Source of the DNA: Oceanospirillum sp048265165
Lineage (GTDB): Bacteria > Pseudomonadota > Gammaproteobacteria > Pseudomonadales > Halomonadaceae
Direction: 5' to 3'
DNA: 64,000 nucleotides
NCBI RefSeq assembly: GCF_048265165.1
Contig: NZ_JBLXCD010000002.1
Coordinates: forward strand, 372,001-436,000
Positions 1 to 7,044 of this stretch are shown here, piece after piece. The position numbers and the translations under genes are program-made. The notes under the pieces are model-generated. The model was not told where the DNA came from, made no database searches, and saw nothing but the letters and a program-made list of their open reading frames with translations. The number at the start of each line of letters is the position of its first letter. The first letter of the stretch is position 1.

Positions 1-971
1 CAAAGTATCACTATTCCGATGATTTCAGGGATCTGCACCTGATACCGATGGGGGCAGCCATATGGTCAACGCCTGCGGATCAGATGCTGGATTATCCGGC
101 ACGGGCTTTCCTGAATTTTTGCCAGAACCATGGATTGCTTCAGGTGGAAAACAGACCTCAGTGGCACACGGTTCGCGGCGGTAGCCGGGAGTATGTCAGT
201 AAGCTGGTCCGTGAGATTCAGCCCGCTGCTTTCTGCAATCGCGGTGCACGTCAGGTGATACGCCCCAGTGGTAAAGCTGGCGACACTGATAAAGTCATTG
301 TAGTGGACTCCCGTGGAGAGCTGCGCGAGTTTGATGAGGTGGTTCTTGCCTGCCATGCTAATGAAGCACTTCAGCTGTTAACCAACCCGACTGAGCAGGA
401 ACAGCATCTGCTGGGAGCCTTCTCGTATCAGCGCAATAAGGCGATTTTGCACAGTGACACCCAGCTGATGCCTGAAAACCGGAAAGTCTGGTCTAGCTGG
501 AACTACCTGCGGGGCAGCAAAGGAGAGCAGCATAACCAGCAATCACTGGCCGTCAGTTACTGGATGAACAAACTTCAGCCTCTGGACACAGATCAGCCTT
601 TGATTGTGACCTTAAACCCGCCGACAGAACCGGCAGAGGGCAGTATTCATTGCAGTTTTCTTTATGACCATCCGGTATTTGATAAAAATGCCATGGCGGC
701 CCAACAGGAGTTGCATAAACTTCAGGGTCAGAATCACACCTGGTTTTGCGGTGCTTATTTTGGCTTTGGCTTCCATGAAGACGGTCTGCAGTCCGGCCTT
801 GCGGTTGCTGAGGCCCTGGGTGATGTACGTCGCCCGTGGCAGGTTAAAAATGAATCCGGTCGTATTCATTGGCCGGAACATATATCAACCAGCCAGCAAG
901 CTGTATCGGATCAGCCCACTGGGGTTCACAAGGTTCTGACCGACAGCAGCCCCCAATCCAACGCCAGCTAA
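1..971 (+). CDS. FAD/NAD(P)-binding amine-oxidase-like protein, 5' end cut off
   Basis: C-terminal part (about 322 codons) of a flavin oxidoreductase. The reading frame is open from base 3, so the gene starts outside the window; the ATG at 48 is internal. The visible part has the late-domain layout of amine-oxidase-type flavoproteins: a segment reading VVLACHANEAL (predicted FAD-domain strand), a substrate domain, and a C-terminal FCGAYFGFGFHEDGLQSGLAVAEALG stretch of the type that contacts the flavin in this superfamily. DUF1365 and a cyclopropane-synthase homologue follow after 15 bp. In proteobacteria these three genes recur together and are linked to modification of unsaturated membrane fatty acids. 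The exact substrate is not shown by sequence. Confidence 0.85.
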   Translation, partial: KYHYSDDFRDLHLIPMGAAIWSTPADQMLDYPARAFLNFCQNHGLLQVENRPQWHTVRGGSREYVSKLVREIQPAAFCNRGARQVIRPSGKAGDTDKVIVVDSRGELREFDEVVLACHANEALQLLTNPTEQEQHLLGAFSYQRNKAILHSDTQLMPENRKVWSSWNYLRGSKGEQHNQQSLAVSYWMNKLQPLDTDQPLIVTLNPPTEPAEGSIHCSFLYDHPVFDKNAMAAQQELHKLQGQNHTWFCGAYFGFGFHEDGLQSGLAVAEALGDVRRPWQVKNESGRIHWPEHISTSQQAVSDQPTGVHKVLTDSSPQSNAS

Positions 972-986
972 TCGAAGGAACGAACG

Positions 987-1835
987 ATGGAAGATACCGA
1001 CTCAGAAGAGCTCCGCTTTCGCAGCCGTCTCTATTACAGCACCGTGATGCACGACCGGGTTAAACCGGTACGACACCGCTTTGTTTATAAAACCGGCACC
1101 TTTCTGCTGGATCTGGACGAGCTGGATGCTTTGGAAAACCATTTTGGGAAAAGGTTTGGCCTGAACCTGTTCGGCCACAACCATTCCGGCCTGTTCAGTC
1201 TTTACGATAAGGACTATGTTGCTCACGAAGGCGATACGATAAAGCAGCATGTCCAGCGCCTGCTGGCGGATAGCCATTGCGCGCCTGCATCACGTATTGA
1301 GTTGTTATGTATGCCACGACACCTGGGTTATAGCTTTAACCCGCTCTGCATCTTCTTCTGCTACAACGCAGCCGGCGAGCTTTACACCACGCTTTATCAG
1401 GTGAGCAATACCTTCAGCCAGAAGCATATTTATTCGGTAGAAGCCAAGCCAGTTCAGGTCGGTGAAAAATCGGCCCTGCACCATCAGGCTGACAAGGTTT
1501 TCTATGTCTCGCCTTTTATCAATATGGATTGTCAGTACCGTTTTCGGATCGCCACACCGGGGGATGTACTCAAGGTACTGATTCGTCAGGAGGACCGTGA
1601 AGGTCTGCTGTTAAATGCCACACTCACCGGAAAGAGCACCCCGCTGACCGCCAAAGGTCTGGTGGCGATGACTCTTAAACGCCCCCTGTTTACCTATAAG
1701 GTCATAGCAGGCATTCACTGGGAGGCTCTGCGTCTGTGGCTGAAAAAAATTCCGCTGGTAAGCCGCAAAGAGATCCCTAAGCCGCCACTCGTTACCAAAG
1801 GTCAGCCTCTGGCTATGACAACAAAAGAGGAATAA
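987..1835 (+). CDS. DUF1365 family protein
   Basis: 282-aa protein of the DUF1365 family, which almost always sits beside an FAD oxidoreductase and a Cfa-like methyltransferase. The N-terminal LYYSTVMHDRVKPVRHRFVY and the central MPRHLGYSFNPLCIFFCY are the conserved blocks I recognise for the family. No signal peptide or convincing membrane segment is seen, so a cytoplasmic or peripheral role is likely. Start at 987 is supported by AAGGAA just upstream. It ends 4 bp before the methyltransferase gene, implying one transcript. Biochemical function is unknown; a role in making a modified (methylated, cyclopropane or furan-type) fatty acid is inferred from context only. Confidence 0.88.
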   Translation: MEDTDSEELRFRSRLYYSTVMHDRVKPVRHRFVYKTGTFLLDLDELDALENHFGKRFGLNLFGHNHSGLFSLYDKDYVAHEGDTIKQHVQRLLADSHCAPASRIELLCMPRHLGYSFNPLCIFFCYNAAGELYTTLYQVSNTFSQKHIYSVEAKPVQVGEKSALHHQADKVFYVSPFINMDCQYRFRIATPGDVLKVLIRQEDREGLLLNATLTGKSTPLTAKGLVAMTLKRPLFTYKVIAGIHWEALRLWLKKIPLVSRKEIPKPPLVTKGQPLAMTTKEE

Positions 1836-1839
1836 TCCT

Positions 1840-3147
1840 ATGCTGTTCCATTCACGCTCTGCAACTCAAGCTCAACCCGGATCAGAAAGCCCTGCCGGAT
1901 CAGCAACAACCTTTACAACCGAGGGCTCACGACCTAACAGAAATAAAGTCGCCACTCGCCCGGTTCGCCACCCATTCTGGCGCTGGCTGATCAATAGCAT
2001 GCAGAAAGCCCGCCTCAGTCGCCTGACGCTGATACTGCCTGACAACCGTGCCGTCCATATTGGTGATATTCAGGAATCAACTCCCGCCCCGACAATTCGC
2101 ATCAAGAGTACTGCTGCCATCCGTAAAGCCTATATATCCGGGGTTCTGGGCTGGGGTGAAGCCTATATCGAGGGCGACTGGGAAACCGATGATCTGCTTC
2201 AGGTGACCGAATGGGCGATGCATAACACTCAGGCACTGGATCAGGTATTTGAAGGTAGCGCCTTTGGCCGCTTACTACATCGTTTGCTGCACAGGCTGAA
2301 TGACAATAGCCTGAAAGGCAGTCGTCGTAATATTTCTGCGCATTACGATCTGGGTAATGAGTTTTATGCTCAGTGGCTCGACCCTAGCATGACCTACTCT
2401 TCGGCGCTGTATCGCAACCCTAAGGAAACGCTGCAGAGTGCACAGCACAATAAATATGACCGTATTCTGGAGCTGCTCAATATTCAGCCCAAAGATAAGG
2501 TTCTGGAGATCGGCTGCGGCTGGGGCGGTTTTGCTGAACGCCTGCTGACACAGCATGAGGATAGTGAGTACCACGGTGTTACCTTATCCACAGAGCAACT
2601 TAACTGGACACAGCAACGGCTCCAGCATCGGGCTGTGGATAACCGGGGTGAAGCAACACTGACCGATTATCGAATGATCGAAGGGCAGTACGACAAGATC
2701 GCCTCCATCGAGATGCTTGAAGCGGTTGGAGAAGAGCATTGGCCCACCTACTTCAAAACACTCTATGACCGCCTGAAGCCCGGTGGCGAAGCCGTGATCC
2801 AGGTGATCACCATTGACAGGGAACGCTTTGAAAACTATCGCAACAATGCCGACTTTATTCAGCGCTACATCTTCCCCGGTGGTATGTTACTGACGCCGGA
2901 AGTTGTACAGCAGCAAGCTGAGCAGACAGGCCTGGATCTTAATTTTCTCCAGTCCTTCGGGCAGGACTACGCCCGCACACTTTCTGAGTGGCGCAACAAC
3001 TTTGATGCCGCCTGGGAAGGCATTAAACCCCTGGGGTTTGATGAACGCTTCCGGCGACTATGGCGTTATTACCTATGCTACTGCGAAAGCGGCTTTCGCC
3101 ACGGAAGTATCGATGTTTACCTGTTCCGCCTGAAAAAGCCGGAGTAA
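1840..3147 (+). CDS. cfa: cyclopropane-fatty-acyl-phospholipid synthase family methyltransferase
   Basis: 435-aa SAM-dependent methyltransferase of the Cfa/CMAS family, which adds a methylene or methyl group to the double bond of unsaturated phospholipid acyl chains at the inner membrane. Visible motifs are YDLGNEFYAQWLDPSMTYSSA (substrate region), VLEIGCGWGGFAERL (SAM-binding glycine motif), SIEMLEAVGEEHW and YIFPGGMLLTP near the C-terminus. The first 55 or so residues are a basic, Ser/Thr/Pro-rich extension of low similarity to the core, so the native start could be further in. AGAGGAAT precedes the chosen ATG. Because of the DUF1365 and flavoprotein partners, the product may be a methylated or furan-type lipid rather than a simple cyclopropane; that is inference. 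Confidence 0.9.
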   Translation: MLFHSRSATQAQPGSESPAGSATTFTTEGSRPNRNKVATRPVRHPFWRWLINSMQKARLSRLTLILPDNRAVHIGDIQESTPAPTIRIKSTAAIRKAYISGVLGWGEAYIEGDWETDDLLQVTEWAMHNTQALDQVFEGSAFGRLLHRLLHRLNDNSLKGSRRNISAHYDLGNEFYAQWLDPSMTYSSALYRNPKETLQSAQHNKYDRILELLNIQPKDKVLEIGCGWGGFAERLLTQHEDSEYHGVTLSTEQLNWTQQRLQHRAVDNRGEATLTDYRMIEGQYDKIASIEMLEAVGEEHWPTYFKTLYDRLKPGGEAVIQVITIDRERFENYRNNADFIQRYIFPGGMLLTPEVVQQQAEQTGLDLNFLQSFGQDYARTLSEWRNNFDAAWEGIKPLGFDERFRRLWRYYLCYCESGFRHGSIDVYLFRLKKPE

Positions 3148-3151
3148 TGCC

Positions 3152-3964
3152 ATGATTTACCGGAGATTACTCCCCAGATCTTTTCCAGCAAGCAGGAAGG
3201 TGCTCAGTACTATGGGTACCATGCTGCTGCTCTTCAGCCTTAACCTTCAGGCAGAGACGACCCTGCCTGAACAATCTACCTCTAAACCTCAGACGCCTTT
3301 CCATAACCTCAGCTATTGGCAACAGTTATATGGTGACAGCCTGGAATTTAATGTCACCCGCAACGACAAGCCCGTAGGTCAGTATCAGGTCGCGTTTAAA
3401 GGCACGGATCAGAGCTGGCGCGTTGAAAGCCGAATGGCACTCGACTTTAAAGCCTTTCTCTTTTTCCCATACCGTTTCCGTTATCTGGGTGTTGAGCACT
3501 GGCAAAATGATCAGATGACGCACTTCACCAGTCGGATTGATCGTAATGGCGAGTTAAGTGAAACTTTTTTGCAACGCTCTCAGGATACCAGTGGCCTGCC
3601 CTTCTGGCGTGGAGGCTTAAGGCAGTCGCCAAAAGGTAAGCCCGCCAACGAATCCGTTAAACCGTTAACCAACGGCTCGCAGAATCTGGCGTTAAGCAAC
3701 CACTATAACTACGGCATTATTCAGCAAAGCCAGCTCTTTAACTCCCTTACCGGAGCGCTGAATCAGATTCAATTGAAAAAAGAAGACCTTGAGCGGATTT
3801 CCGATGGGCGCGAGAAGGTACTCACTACCCGTTACCGCTACACAGGAGATCTGAAAGACACCTGGGTCTGGTACACCCATGATCAGCGCTGGTTAAGAAT
3901 GCGCTTTATTGCCGATGATGGCTCAACCATTCAACTGAACTGTCAGCGCTGCTACCCCGACTAA
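3152..3964 (+). CDS. DUF3108 family exported protein
   Basis: 270-aa protein with a basic N-terminus, a hydrophobic stretch (about residues 21-33, MGTMLLLFSLNL) and a likely signal-peptidase site after LQAE, so probably periplasmic. The body has the beta-rich features of DUF3108 proteins (FNVTRNDKPVGQYQVAF, WRVESRMALDFKAFLFFPYRF). The end carries NCQRCYP, a possible disulfide or metal pair. It starts 4 bp after the methyltransferase and has a GGAG ribosome site overlapping that gene's stop, so it is translationally linked. A role in handling or sensing the envelope lipid made by this operon is plausible but not shown. Confidence 0.8.
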   Translation: MIYRRLLPRSFPASRKVLSTMGTMLLLFSLNLQAETTLPEQSTSKPQTPFHNLSYWQQLYGDSLEFNVTRNDKPVGQYQVAFKGTDQSWRVESRMALDFKAFLFFPYRFRYLGVEHWQNDQMTHFTSRIDRNGELSETFLQRSQDTSGLPFWRGGLRQSPKGKPANESVKPLTNGSQNLALSNHYNYGIIQQSQLFNSLTGALNQIQLKKEDLERISDGREKVLTTRYRYTGDLKDTWVWYTHDQRWLRMRFIADDGSTIQLNCQRCYPD

Positions 3965-4018
3965 GCCGATCCATTCAATACAGATCTTCCCCCTATATCG
4001 AAAAAACGAGGTATTCAC

Positions 4019-4783
4019 ATGTCACAGGAACTGATCTGGATTACCGGTGCCAGCCAAGGAATAGGTAAAGCCCTTGCTCTGGCCTACGCCAAAGCCGGAA
4101 AAACCGTAGCCATAAGCGCCAGACATTCTGAAAGCCTGCAAAACGTCGCCGATGAAGCTGCCAGCCTGACCGGACGAATCCTGGTACTGCCCTGTGATGT
4201 AACGGATAAAAACCAGGTGATCACATCTCTTAACCAACTGATTGAACAGGAGCGACTGCCTGATCGCGTCATTCTCAATGCTGGCACCCACCAGGCAATG
4301 GCAGCCAAAGCGTTCAGCGCAGACACAATAGCGAAACTCTTACAGGTCAACACCCTGGGGTCAGCGATACCACTTGAGGTTTTACTGCCCCATTACCTGA
4401 AGCAAGGAAGTGGACAGATCGCGATTGTTGCCTCAGTTGCCGGTTACCGTGGGTTGCCGACCGCCAGTGCCTATGGTGCCAGTAAAGCAGCTCTGATCAA
4501 TATGGCGGAATCGCTTCGCTCCGAACTCTACCGTTCCGGTGTTGATATCCGCCTGATCAACCCTGGCTTTGTTAAAACACCGCTGACCGATAAAAATGAG
4601 TTCGATATGCCGTTTCTGATCAGTGCGGAAAAGGCGGCCAGTACCATCATCAAGGGCCTGTCCGGCAAACGCTTTGAAATTGTCTTCCCGGCTCCCATGG
4701 CCATTGCCATGAGTGTGCTAAAATGGTTACCTGATCGTATCTTCTTTCCATTGATCAACAGAGGTACCGGCCATGGACGCTAA
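4019..4783 (+). CDS. SDR family NAD(P)-dependent oxidoreductase
   Basis: 254-aa classical short-chain dehydrogenase. The cofactor motif TGASQGIG is at residues 9-16, an NAG-type motif is in VILNAGTHQ, the catalytic Ser lies in IVASVAG and the YxxxK pair in SAYGASKAAL. The PG motif appears as INPGFVKTPLTD. GAGG lies 7 bp before the ATG. It is part of the same operon as the upstream lipid genes (54-bp gap). SDRs are common members of this cluster in other gammaproteobacteria. The substrate cannot be read from sequence; a fatty-acyl or lipid-derived carbonyl is a reasonable guess. Confidence 0.88.
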   Translation: MSQELIWITGASQGIGKALALAYAKAGKTVAISARHSESLQNVADEAASLTGRILVLPCDVTDKNQVITSLNQLIEQERLPDRVILNAGTHQAMAAKAFSADTIAKLLQVNTLGSAIPLEVLLPHYLKQGSGQIAIVASVAGYRGLPTASAYGASKAALINMAESLRSELYRSGVDIRLINPGFVKTPLTDKNEFDMPFLISAEKAASTIIKGLSGKRFEIVFPAPMAIAMSVLKWLPDRIFFPLINRGTGHGR

Positions 4784-5279
4784 TGCCGAAGCAGAACAAA
4801 CCCACCAACAGGATCAACTGCATCAGCAACTAAGACAGTACTTTAAACTGTTCCAGGGAGGCCAACATACCAAACCGCTTACCTCCGCGGATATCGCTCA
4901 CTTGGTGCACTCCAATATTGTCTTCAAAGACCCTTTCCAGCGTATCAATGGCCCGGATGCTTTATGCCGGTTACTGAATCACTTTCACCAGTCCGTTACC
5001 GATGCCCGCTTCCTGATTGAAGCGGTATTTGAACACCCGGAACATGACAAACTGCACAATCGGCACTATCTGGTGAAATGGCGCTTCAGCGGCCATCTGG
5101 ACACTATCGGGCTATGGGAGTTTCCCGGCGTCAGCGAGATTGAACAGGATGAGGAAGGCCGTATCACCCACCACACCGACTTCTGGGATGCGGGTGAGCA
5201 TTTCTACGAGAAACTGCCGTTTTTTGGCCGTATCACGGGCTGGATCAAAGCCAAAGTGGCGAATGCGGGGAAGGGCTGA
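4773..5279 (+). CDS. NTF2-like / SnoaL-fold protein
   Basis: 168-aa protein overlapping the end of the SDR gene by 11 bp, which implies translational coupling. It has the one-domain NTF2-like (SnoaL) pattern: N-terminal helices, then IVFKDPFQRINGPDALCRLLNHF, a strand-rich middle with YLVKWRFSGHLD, and ITHHTDFWDAGEHFYEKLPFFG, the usual end of this fold. No signal peptide. SnoaL-like proteins bind or isomerise small hydrophobic substrates, and proteins like this recur in the DUF1365/cfa cluster. It is the last gene before the AT-rich island and ends the operon. Confidence 0.82.
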   Translation: MDANAEAEQTHQQDQLHQQLRQYFKLFQGGQHTKPLTSADIAHLVHSNIVFKDPFQRINGPDALCRLLNHFHQSVTDARFLIEAVFEHPEHDKLHNRHYLVKWRFSGHLDTIGLWEFPGVSEIEQDEEGRITHHTDFWDAGEHFYEKLPFFGRITGWIKAKVANAGKG

Positions 5280-5290
5280 ACCAGCAATAT

Positions 5291-5428
5291 GCACATGTAA
5301 AACGCCTCTCAGTCTATGAAAGGAATTATTGGTAGGATGGGCAGAGGCTCATAGAGAAACCGCTATGAGATAGGTCTTCGCACCATCCTACACTTCTGTT
5401 TTACCTGCTTAAATGTGCCCTTTCATAG
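5291..5428. repeat. nested palindromic (REP/MITE-like) element
   Basis: Three inverted repeats sit one inside another: CTATGAAAGG (5314-5323) with CCTTTCATAG (5419-5428); GTAGGATGG (5332-5340) with CCATCCTAC (5383-5391); CTCATAG (5348-5354) with CTATGAG (5363-5369). Weaker outer similarity (GCACAT...TAAAAC against GTTTTAC...ATGTGC) extends it to about 5291. The GTAGGATGG/CCATCCTAC core resembles bacterial REP sequences. It fills the gap between the end of the lipid operon and the stop of the convergent WYL gene, where it could also act as a two-way terminator. No other copy is seen in this window. Confidence 0.6.
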
Positions 5429-5508
5429 TCTCTATGCCTGATAGCCAGTAAAAGCAGAAGCTGAATAGCTAGCGTTTCAAACTACTCCTCGATAAAGCTC
5501 ATTAACTC

Positions 5509-6390
5509 TTATAAAACTAGGTGAGAGTCAAACTCGGGAGCTATTGCTGCGCTACTAACATCGTATAGTGTTTCAGGGTTTTTCAAGCACAGCTGATAAT
5601 GCTTCCCTTCACCAGAGTGCTCTTTAGAACAATCAACATTCCACAATCTTAGCCAATAGCCTGCAACTGCAGCTCGGACGTAAACCTCTCTCTCTCCATT
5701 CTCATCCATGCCATACTCACAAAGAATAGATTCTCTATTTTGTAAGTTTTCTTTGTTGGGGTGCGGCATAAGAATAAGTTTAACTTTTCGATTCCATTGA
5801 ATATCACCATTGACACCTTCATCGGGTGAGATTAATTCCTTCATATTTTGTGCCGCTTTTATACGTCCTAATACGAAATCCCAATACCTATTCTCTACAC
5901 GATCATAAGCCCTAACATGCCAGCGAATACCATTATCAACAATTGCATGAGGCGATATTTGGATTTTTTTTCCGCTTCTGGATGCCGCTACATACTCAAT
6001 TTCAACCGCTGTTTTATTTGCAATTGCTCTGGTTATCGTAGAAAGAATTTCAACTTTAGGGAGCGATAAGCGATTAGGTGCTTCTACCCCACTCTCCAGA
6101 CCAACAGCCTTAGAAATACTAGAGTTCCGTAATTTGGATAAAGCCGTCTGCGCTGAAAGCTCAAAGCAAGGCTCAAACGTTTCAGCATTCAACTCCCACC
6201 GTTTGCTTGCCTTATTCATTTCCATGTTCAGACCAAGACTAATTTCGTTATACAACTTAAAGTCTCTTGTGGCAGCTGCTTCTTTAATGCCATAAGAATC
6301 CATGAGGTCAATTCTTGATACATAACCTCGAAACTGGATTAGAAACTCAATATATTCCAAACGACTGGCAACTGACCGCGGAAAGTCCAT
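5509..6390 (-). CDS. WYL-domain transcriptional regulator (BrxR/CapW-like)
   Basis: 293-aa predicted DNA-binding repressor. The N-terminus (SVASRLEYIEFLIQFRGYVSRIDLMDSYGIKEAAATRDF) is a winged helix-turn-helix of the type found in BrxR/CapW regulators. The middle carries a WYL-like ligand domain (SPHAIVDNGIRWHVRAYDRVENRYWDFVLGRI), with WHV in place of the name-giving WYL triplet as in that subgroup. A C-terminal WCX-type region follows. The frame stays open to an ATG at 6477, but I chose the ATG at 6390 because GGAGG lies 4 bp upstream and homologous N-termini begin at this point. Such regulators usually repress defence operons such as BREX or CBASS; none is next to it here. The gene is more AT-rich than its neighbours. 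Confidence 0.85.
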   Translation of the reverse strand: MDFPRSVASRLEYIEFLIQFRGYVSRIDLMDSYGIKEAAATRDFKLYNEISLGLNMEMNKASKRWELNAETFEPCFELSAQTALSKLRNSSISKAVGLESGVEAPNRLSLPKVEILSTITRAIANKTAVEIEYVAASRSGKKIQISPHAIVDNGIRWHVRAYDRVENRYWDFVLGRIKAAQNMKELISPDEGVNGDIQWNRKVKLILMPHPNKENLQNRESILCEYGMDENGEREVYVRAAVAGYWLRLWNVDCSKEHSGEGKHYQLCLKNPETLYDVSSAAIAPEFDSHLVL

Positions 6391-6442
6391 AACACCTCCA
6401 TACATCATCAAAACAACACCAGAGTAACACAAAGATAAATCG

Positions 6443-6471
6443 TTGACCTGATCAAAATGATCGGATATATT
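6443..6471 (+). promoter_or_regulatory. sigma-70 promoter with built-in operator for the 56-aa gene
   Basis: TTGACC (6443-6448) and TATATT (6466-6471) are separated by exactly 17 bp, a near-ideal housekeeping promoter pointing at the gene at 6522. The spacer contains a perfect inverted repeat GATCA-AAA-TGATC (6450-6462). A protein bound there would block RNA polymerase. The divergent WYL regulator, which starts 53 bp to the left of the -35 box, is the obvious candidate; that assignment is inference. Confidence 0.7.
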
Positions 6472-6521
6472 AATCAAACAATGAAAGTAATGCCTTTAAC
6501 TTACCTAAACAGGAGAACCAT

Positions 6522-6692
6522 ATGGCAACAAACAAACCCTACGGGGACAACAGAAGAGCCGGAGCAGTAAGAGGAAGGAGCCAATTCCAGACACCATCTG
6601 GATTGTGGGCCAAACGAGATACAGCAACGGGCCAAATCATGAGCGTAAAGAAAGACGGAGGATCATACAAAGGAGTCAGAAGAGAGAAGTAG
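6522..6692 (+). CDS. small basic protein, 56 aa, function unknown
   Basis: 56 codons, ATG at 6522 with AGGAG 6 bp upstream. The product begins MATNKPYGDNRRAGAVRGRS and continues with QFQTPSGLWAKRDTATGQIM and a KGVRRE tail. It is strongly basic, with 7 Arg and 6 Lys, and has no membrane segment or cysteine. I recall short proteins with the same YGDN-RxGAV-RxRSQ-WxKRD-TGxxM-FKGVRxE pattern in many proteobacteria, but know of no assigned function. All seven arginines use AGA, AGG or CGA, unlike the CGC/CGT-rich neighbours, which suggests foreign origin. It has its own promoter, operator, ribosome site and terminator, so it is a monocistronic unit facing the WYL regulator. Confidence 0.75.
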   Translation: MATNKPYGDNRRAGAVRGRSQFQTPSGLWAKRDTATGQIMSVKKDGGSYKGVRREK

Positions 6693-6729
6693 GCATAAGC
6701 TCCACACCTATACCTATTTCATTGGGGTA

Positions 6730-6756
6730 ATAAAAAGCTCTCCACAAGCTTTTTAT
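6730..6756 (+). terminator. intrinsic terminator of the 56-aa gene
   Basis: Perfect 10-bp stem ATAAAAAGCT (6730-6739) / AGCTTTTTAT (6747-6756) with a 7-nt loop, ending in a U-rich arm. It lies 38 bp after the stop codon and closes the single-gene unit. Confidence 0.6.
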
Positions 6757-6875
6757 GGACTTACACTAGGAAGACTCAGTCCCATGTAAGCAAACTAAAT
6801 ATTTAGCATAAATATAGTAGCTGTGTGTGCCCTAATTTTCAAGAGATCCTTCCTCAACACTCTAGGAGAATCCTA

Positions 6876-6974
6876 ATGAGAATTAAAACTGTTCGGGTAA
6901 CTAGCTACCCTCGGTTTAGACTTGGAAAATGGGAGCAAGTATGCACTCATTATAGATCTGCACCTCAACGCTAA
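6876..6974 (+). CDS. possible 32-aa basic peptide
   Basis: 33-codon ORF with AGGAG 7 bp before its ATG. The product starts MRIKTVRVTSYPRFRLGK and ends WEQVCTHYRSAPQR; it has 7 Arg in 32 residues. The ending (a valine, a His-Tyr/Phe-Arg-Ser block and a basic tail) resembles short uncharacterised bacterial peptides with a VxxHxRS finish. A 12-bp palindrome CTAAATATTTAG (6795-6806) lies about 70 bp upstream. It sits on the same AT-rich island as the WYL module. Coding status is likely but unproven because of its size. Confidence 0.45.
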   Translation: MRIKTVRVTSYPRFRLGKWEQVCTHYRSAPQR

Positions 6975-6985
6975 TGTAACCAACA

Positions 6986-7017
6986 AAACGCCCGGCTGTT
7001 TTCACAGCCGGGCGTTT
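6986..7017 (-). terminator. strong hairpin terminator after cheV
   Basis: 13-bp perfect stem AAACGCCCGGCTG / CAGCCGGGCGTTT with a 6-nt loop. A-rich and T-rich ends on both sides suit termination in both directions. It marks the edge between the accessory island and the conserved cheV region. Confidence 0.8.
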
Positions 7018-7044
7018 GTTATGCGATTCTGTCAGAGATAAGCG

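Noticed and set aside
5509..7017. A complete defence system or prophage next to the WYL regulator
   Set aside because: No nuclease, methylase, helicase, CD-NTase, integrase or phage gene is present; only the regulator and two tiny ORFs are visible.
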